Assembly: GCA_902470905.1 (NCBI GenBank) | Contig: CABRIC010000042.1 | Coordinates: 1-15,691 of the forward strand | From: an uncultured Collinsella sp. | GTDB taxonomy: Bacteria > Actinomycetota > Coriobacteriia > Coriobacteriales > Coriobacteriaceae | Reading direction: 5' to 3' | Length of the DNA stretch: 15,691 nucleotides | In this document: positions 12,860 to 15,691 of the stretch, in pieces | How positions within the stretch are numbered: the stretch's first letter is position 1 | How the letters are laid out: each line of letters begins with the position of its first letter | Translations under genes and position numbers: made by a program | The notes under the pieces: model-generated | Told to the model about the DNA's origin: nothing | The model's input: only the letters and a program-made list of their open reading frames with translations | The model's database searches: none

Positions 12860-13777
12860 CTATTTTCCGAGCGGGGAGAATTCGTCGACGATGAGGTCGA
12901 GGCATTGTGGAAGCGCGCGGGCTCCAAAGACGCCCGAATTGCTGGAGATAATCTCGCCATCGAACTGCATGCCCAGCGACGGGGTGCAGGTGATCTTGGC
13001 TTCCTTGGTCTGGATGATCTTGAACTGCGGGCGCCCGAGTACCTTGCCGGCGGGGTCAAGCGCAGCGGTGATCACGGTAGGCAGCAGCTGCACAGTGCGC
13101 ACGGGTTCGATGACCGCAATGTCGACCATGCCATCGTTCATGCGGCAGTCGGGGAACAGGTTGATGTCGTTTTGGATGACCGAGGTGTTGCCGGCCATGC
13201 AGCAAATGCCGTCGAGCTCCTCGACAATGCCGTCATGCTCAATGGTAAAGTGCGCTACCGTAGGGTTGGGTGTGGCGAGCGCAGAGAGGAAGTAGGCGAT
13301 CTCGCCGATGTCGTTTTTGGTGGGGGCGGCCTTCATCATGATCTCGGCGTCGAAGCCCGAGCCGGCGATGATGATAAAGCCGTGGCGCTTCTCGTTGCCG
13401 TTCTCGTCGAGCCAAAAGAGCTCGCCCATGTCGACTTTGACCGTGCGACCGGCGCGGCAGGCCTTGGCAAGCGCCGCTGCCTCGGGGGCATTGCCGATGT
13501 TGTTGAAGAATAGGCAGGCCGTACCGGAGGGGAAGACGAGCGTGGGGACACCGCACCCGCGCATCTGGTCGAGCACGTTGGAGACGGTGCCGTCGCCGCC
13601 CGAAACGACCACGCGATCAAACTCGCGCACGTCTGCCACGGCATCCTCGGGCTCCATGCCATCGCCGATAAAACGCATCACGACCTCGTCGCCGCCCTGC
13701 GCGAGGGCGTGCGTGAATGCGTAGATTTCATCTGAGCTGGGGCCCGATGCCGGGTTGTGGATGATAAGGCAGCGCAT
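12860..13777 (-). CDS. Diacylglycerol kinase family lipid kinase (DgkB/YegS type)
   Basis: A 305-residue soluble or peripheral lipid kinase. It opens with 'MRCLIIHNPASGPSSDE', the usual start of this family, followed by the nucleotide-binding SGGDGT (59-64) and 'FPSGTACLFFNNIG' (82-95), a variant of the PLGTxND motif. 'IIIAGSGFDAEIM' and 'CMAGNTSVIQNDINLFPDCRMNDGMVDI' in two blocks, around the catalytic-domain aspartates, complete the fold, and 'LGMQFDGEII' lies near the C-terminus. It likely phosphorylates diacylglycerol or a related lipid for phospholipid recycling. The ATG at 13777 follows a divergent promoter; no strong ribosome site is visible and the -10 (13806-13811) allows a short leader. 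A 30-residue membrane peptide gene follows closely. Confidence 0.88.
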   Translation of the reverse strand: MRCLIIHNPASGPSSDEIYAFTHALAQGGDEVVMRFIGDGMEPEDAVADVREFDRVVVSGGDGTVSNVLDQMRGCGVPTLVFPSGTACLFFNNIGNAPEAAALAKACRAGRTVKVDMGELFWLDENGNEKRHGFIIIAGSGFDAEIMMKAAPTKNDIGEIAYFLSALATPNPTVAHFTIEHDGIVEELDGICCMAGNTSVIQNDINLFPDCRMNDGMVDIAVIEPVRTVQLLPTVITAALDPAGKVLGRPQFKIIQTKEAKITCTPSLGMQFDGEIISSNSGVFGARALPQCLDLIVDEFSPLGK

Positions 13778-13805
13778 ACTTACGTTCCCGTTCTGTGACT
13801 AACCG

Positions 13806-13813
13806 AGTATAGT
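13806..13813. promoter_or_regulatory. Overlapping divergent -10 boxes
   Basis: The eight bases AGTATAGT read as TATAGT on the plus strand (13808-13813, towards ribonuclease D) and TATACT on the minus strand (13811-13806, towards the lipid kinase). The distances to the two starts are 62 and 28 bases. No clear -35 is visible on either side. Confidence 0.45.
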
Positions 13814-13875
13814 TGTAAGGCAATGCCGATATCCTACCCGTGTTTTTCGGGCCTAACCTTATTCGATGGGTTGAT

Positions 13876-15009
13876 ATGTACATTTCCACACATCAGGCTC
13901 TACTCGCCTTTTGCCAGCGCGCCCGTGAGCTCGACGCGATTGCCGTCGATACCGAGTTTTTGCGCGAGCGCACATTCCACCCGCGTCTGTGTTTGGTTCA
14001 GATTGCCACCCCTGCCGAGAGCGTCGCGGTCGATCCCCTGGTAATCGACGACCTATCGCCGCTGGCCGAGCTTATGGCCGACGAGAGCGTGACCAAGGTC
14101 TTCCACGCGTGCTCGCAGGATATGGAGGTCATGCTCCATACCGTGGGCGTGCTGCCACTACCGATTTTCGATACGCAGGTCGCCGCCGCCTTTTTGGGCG
14201 AGCGCCAGCAGATTTCGTATGGCGCGCTTGTTCAGACGTTCTGCGGCGTATCGCTGCCCAAGACCGAGTCGCTGACCGACTGGTCGCGCCGCCCGCTGAC
14301 CGATAAGCAGATTGAGTATGCGATCGATGACGTCAAGTACCTGATCGTCGCCTATACCGAGATGATGAGCCGCCTGCGCGAGCTGGGCCGTGTGGACTGG
14401 GTGCTCGACGAGCTGCGCCCGCTGGCTGACGAGTCGCACTATCGCGCCGATCGCCACGAGGCGTTCCGCAAGGTCAAACGCATCAATTCGTGCAGCCGTC
14501 ACCAGTTGGGCATCGCGCGCGAGCTCGCCGCCTGGCGCGAGGACCGCGCCGAGCGCCGTAACATCCCGCGCAAGTGGGTCATGTCCGACGACACGCTGCT
14601 TGCGCTCGTTAAGCGCAATCCCGTGCGCGTTGAGGAGTTCCGTAGCATTCGCGGTACCGATCAGTTGGGGGAGCGCGACGTGGACGGTGCGCTCATGGCC
14701 ATCAAGCGCGGCGCGAGCTGCCCGCACGATCGCCTGCCGCTCATGGTGCGCGGGCACCGTCAGATTTCGCCGGAGTTGGAGAGTGTGACGGACCTGATGT
14801 ATGCGCTCATTCGCCTAGTTGCCGAGCGCTCGGGCGTGGCGACCTCGGTCATTGCCTCGCGCGATGACCTGGCCGACTATATTGAGCATCCCGAGCAGAG
14901 CCCCCTGCGCGAAGGCTGGCGCTTTGAGCTTGTGGGCTCGCGCCTGGACGATCTGCTTTCCGGCAATATGGGGTTGACGGTGAAGGACGGCAAAATCGAG
15001 CTCCTGTAG
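13876..15009 (+). CDS. rnd: Ribonuclease D (DEDD 3'-5' exonuclease with HRDC domain)
   Basis: A 377-residue exoribonuclease involved in 3' trimming of tRNA and other stable RNAs. The DEDD(y) motifs are visible: Exo I 'VDTEF' (24-28), Exo II 'VFHACSQDMEVM' (75-86, Asp82), and Exo III 'YAIDDVKYL' (148-156, Tyr148/Asp152). A middle HRDC domain follows (~205-295), containing 'ELAAWREDRAERRNIPRKW' and 'GALMAIKRG', then a second, HRDC-like helical C-terminal region, as in the E. coli enzyme. The frame is open to a GTG at 13840. The ATG at 13876, which begins MYISTHQAL, matches the usual N-terminus, but neither start has a strong ribosome site, so translation may rely on a near-leaderless mRNA. It is divergent from the lipid kinase. 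Confidence 0.9.
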   Translation: MYISTHQALLAFCQRARELDAIAVDTEFLRERTFHPRLCLVQIATPAESVAVDPLVIDDLSPLAELMADESVTKVFHACSQDMEVMLHTVGVLPLPIFDTQVAAAFLGERQQISYGALVQTFCGVSLPKTESLTDWSRRPLTDKQIEYAIDDVKYLIVAYTEMMSRLRELGRVDWVLDELRPLADESHYRADRHEAFRKVKRINSCSRHQLGIARELAAWREDRAERRNIPRKWVMSDDTLLALVKRNPVRVEEFRSIRGTDQLGERDVDGALMAIKRGASCPHDRLPLMVRGHRQISPELESVTDLMYALIRLVAERSGVATSVIASRDDLADYIEHPEQSPLREGWRFELVGSRLDDLLSGNMGLTVKDGKIELL

Positions 15010-15032
15010 GGAAGCCTAGCCGGTTGAGTGGG

Positions 15033-15067
15033 TAGAATGCCTCCGACGTGTAACTCGATTCGGAGGA
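15033..15067 (+). promoter_or_regulatory. Promoter -10 and ribosome site of the zinc metallopeptidase
   Basis: TAGAAT (15033-15038) lies 24 bases after the ribonuclease D stop; no -35 is apparent. GGAGGA (15062-15067) is six bases before the ATG. Confidence 0.55.
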
Positions 15068-15073
15068 ATTCGC

Positions 15074-15691
15074 ATGCCTTATTACTATGGTTACGGCTTT
15101 GGCATCGACCCGCTGTACCTGCTGGTTGTTCTTGTCTGCACGGTGCTTGGCCTTGCTGCGCAGAGCTATATCAATTCGACGTACAAGACCTGGTCCAAGG
15201 TTCGCTCGGACGGCGACACGGGTGCCACAGTCGCTCGCCGCATGCTCGATGCCAACGGTTGTAGCGCCGTGGGTATCAAGGGTGTCGCTGGCGAGCTCAC
15301 TGACCATTACAACCCGCAGGATAACAACCTATATCTGTCAGACGCCAACCGTTCGGGCGGTTCGGTCGCAAGCGTTGCCGTCGCCTGCCACGAGGCGGGC
15401 CATGCCGCCCAGCGTCAAAGCGGCTATGCCATGATGAAAGTACGTACCGCCCTCGTGCCGGTCGTCAACTTTACCCAGAACACCTGGACCATCGTGTTGC
15501 TCTTGGGCCTGTTTATGAACATTGCCGGGCTCACGACCCTCGCGCTGATCTTCTTCTCGTTTAGTGTGTTGTTCCAGTTGGTTACGCTGCCGGTCGAGAT
15601 TGATGCCAGCCGCCGCGCCGTGGCATATATTGAGCAGTCGGGTATGAGTTCCAAGCAGGTCAACGGTGCCAAGAAGGTGCTGACGGCCGCC
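15074..15691 (+). CDS. Membrane zinc metallopeptidase (YugP-like), 3' end missing
   Basis: 206 residues are present and the frame is still open at the window end. It begins 'MPYYYGYGFGIDPLYLL' with a first hydrophobic helix (~12-32). The soluble segment contains 'YNPQDNNLYLSD' (79-90) and the zinc motif HEAGH (106-110) in 'VACHEAGHAAQ'. Two hydrophobic segments follow (~124-131 and 137-170), then 'LPVEIDASRRA' (172-182), where Glu175 is the expected third zinc ligand. This is the Zn_peptidase_2/YugP family, intramembrane or membrane-bound proteases of unknown substrate and usually ~225-235 residues, so only ~20-30 residues should be missing. It has its own promoter after ribonuclease D. Confidence 0.88.
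   Translation, partial: MPYYYGYGFGIDPLYLLVVLVCTVLGLAAQSYINSTYKTWSKVRSDGDTGATVARRMLDANGCSAVGIKGVAGELTDHYNPQDNNLYLSDANRSGGSVASVAVACHEAGHAAQRQSGYAMMKVRTALVPVVNFTQNTWTIVLLLGLFMNIAGLTTLALIFFSFSVLFQLVTLPVEIDASRRAVAYIEQSGMSSKQVNGAKKVLTAA

Noticed and set aside
12731..13513. 260-residue plus-strand frame opposite the lipid kinase
   Set aside because: Antisense of a gene with clear SGGDGT and related motifs; Asp/Val/His-rich shadow composition.

Overview
The window looks like chromosomal DNA of a high-GC gut actinobacterium of the class Coriobacteriia, most likely Collinsella or a close relative. This rests on GC-rich codon use with long antisense shadow frames, sortase-anchored surface proteins, -10 boxes of the TATGAT/TAGAAT type close to the genes, a D-aspartate peptidoglycan cross-bridge gene pair, and group II ECF transport genes. 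The taxonomic call is inference from content, not from a database match. The first 46 bases are not biological: they read as the end of an Illumina P7 adapter, an 8-base index and the Nextera transposase adapter, so the first gene is cut by an assembly artefact.

Layout. 47-2356 (+): the tail of a DUF4352-like surface protein, a small helix-turn-helix protein and a membrane-anchored Ser/Thr protein kinase that lacks the usual glycine-rich loop, closed by a bidirectional terminator. 2394-4394 (-): a secreted coiled-coil peptidoglycan hydrolase preceded by a cluster of palindromic operator-like sites, then a MOSC-domain protein. 4617-6704 (+): a D-aspartate ligase of the ATP-grasp family and an aspartate/glutamate-family racemase, which together should make and attach the D-Asp bridge of the cell wall; their promoters share a TTGCGCAA palindrome at the predicted start site. 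6830-10318 (-): an ECF transporter operon with T component, two-domain fused ATPase and S component, headed by a short leader peptide gene with three consecutive Trp codons and an intrinsic terminator. This is a tryptophan attenuator and identifies the cargo as tryptophan. Two large palindromic elements sit between the S and ATPase genes. 10508-12451 (-): a surface C69-family dipeptidase with an LPXTG anchor. 12758-13777 (-): a diacylglycerol/lipid kinase followed by a 30-residue membrane peptide. 13876-15009 (+): ribonuclease D. 15074-end (+): a membrane zinc metallopeptidase, cut by the window end.

How it fits together. Much of the window concerns the envelope (hydrolase, D-Asp bridge, anchored dipeptidase, lipid kinase, kinase signalling) and amino-acid supply (secreted dipeptidase, Trp uptake). 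The most interesting item is the Trp leader/attenuator controlling an ECF transporter, because it includes a 20-of-21 inverted repeat that pairs the leader codons just after the Trp run with RNA beyond the terminator. The antisense ORFs across most genes are GC-codon shadows and are not annotated. No tRNA, rRNA, CRISPR array, phage gene or insertion-sequence transposase was seen.
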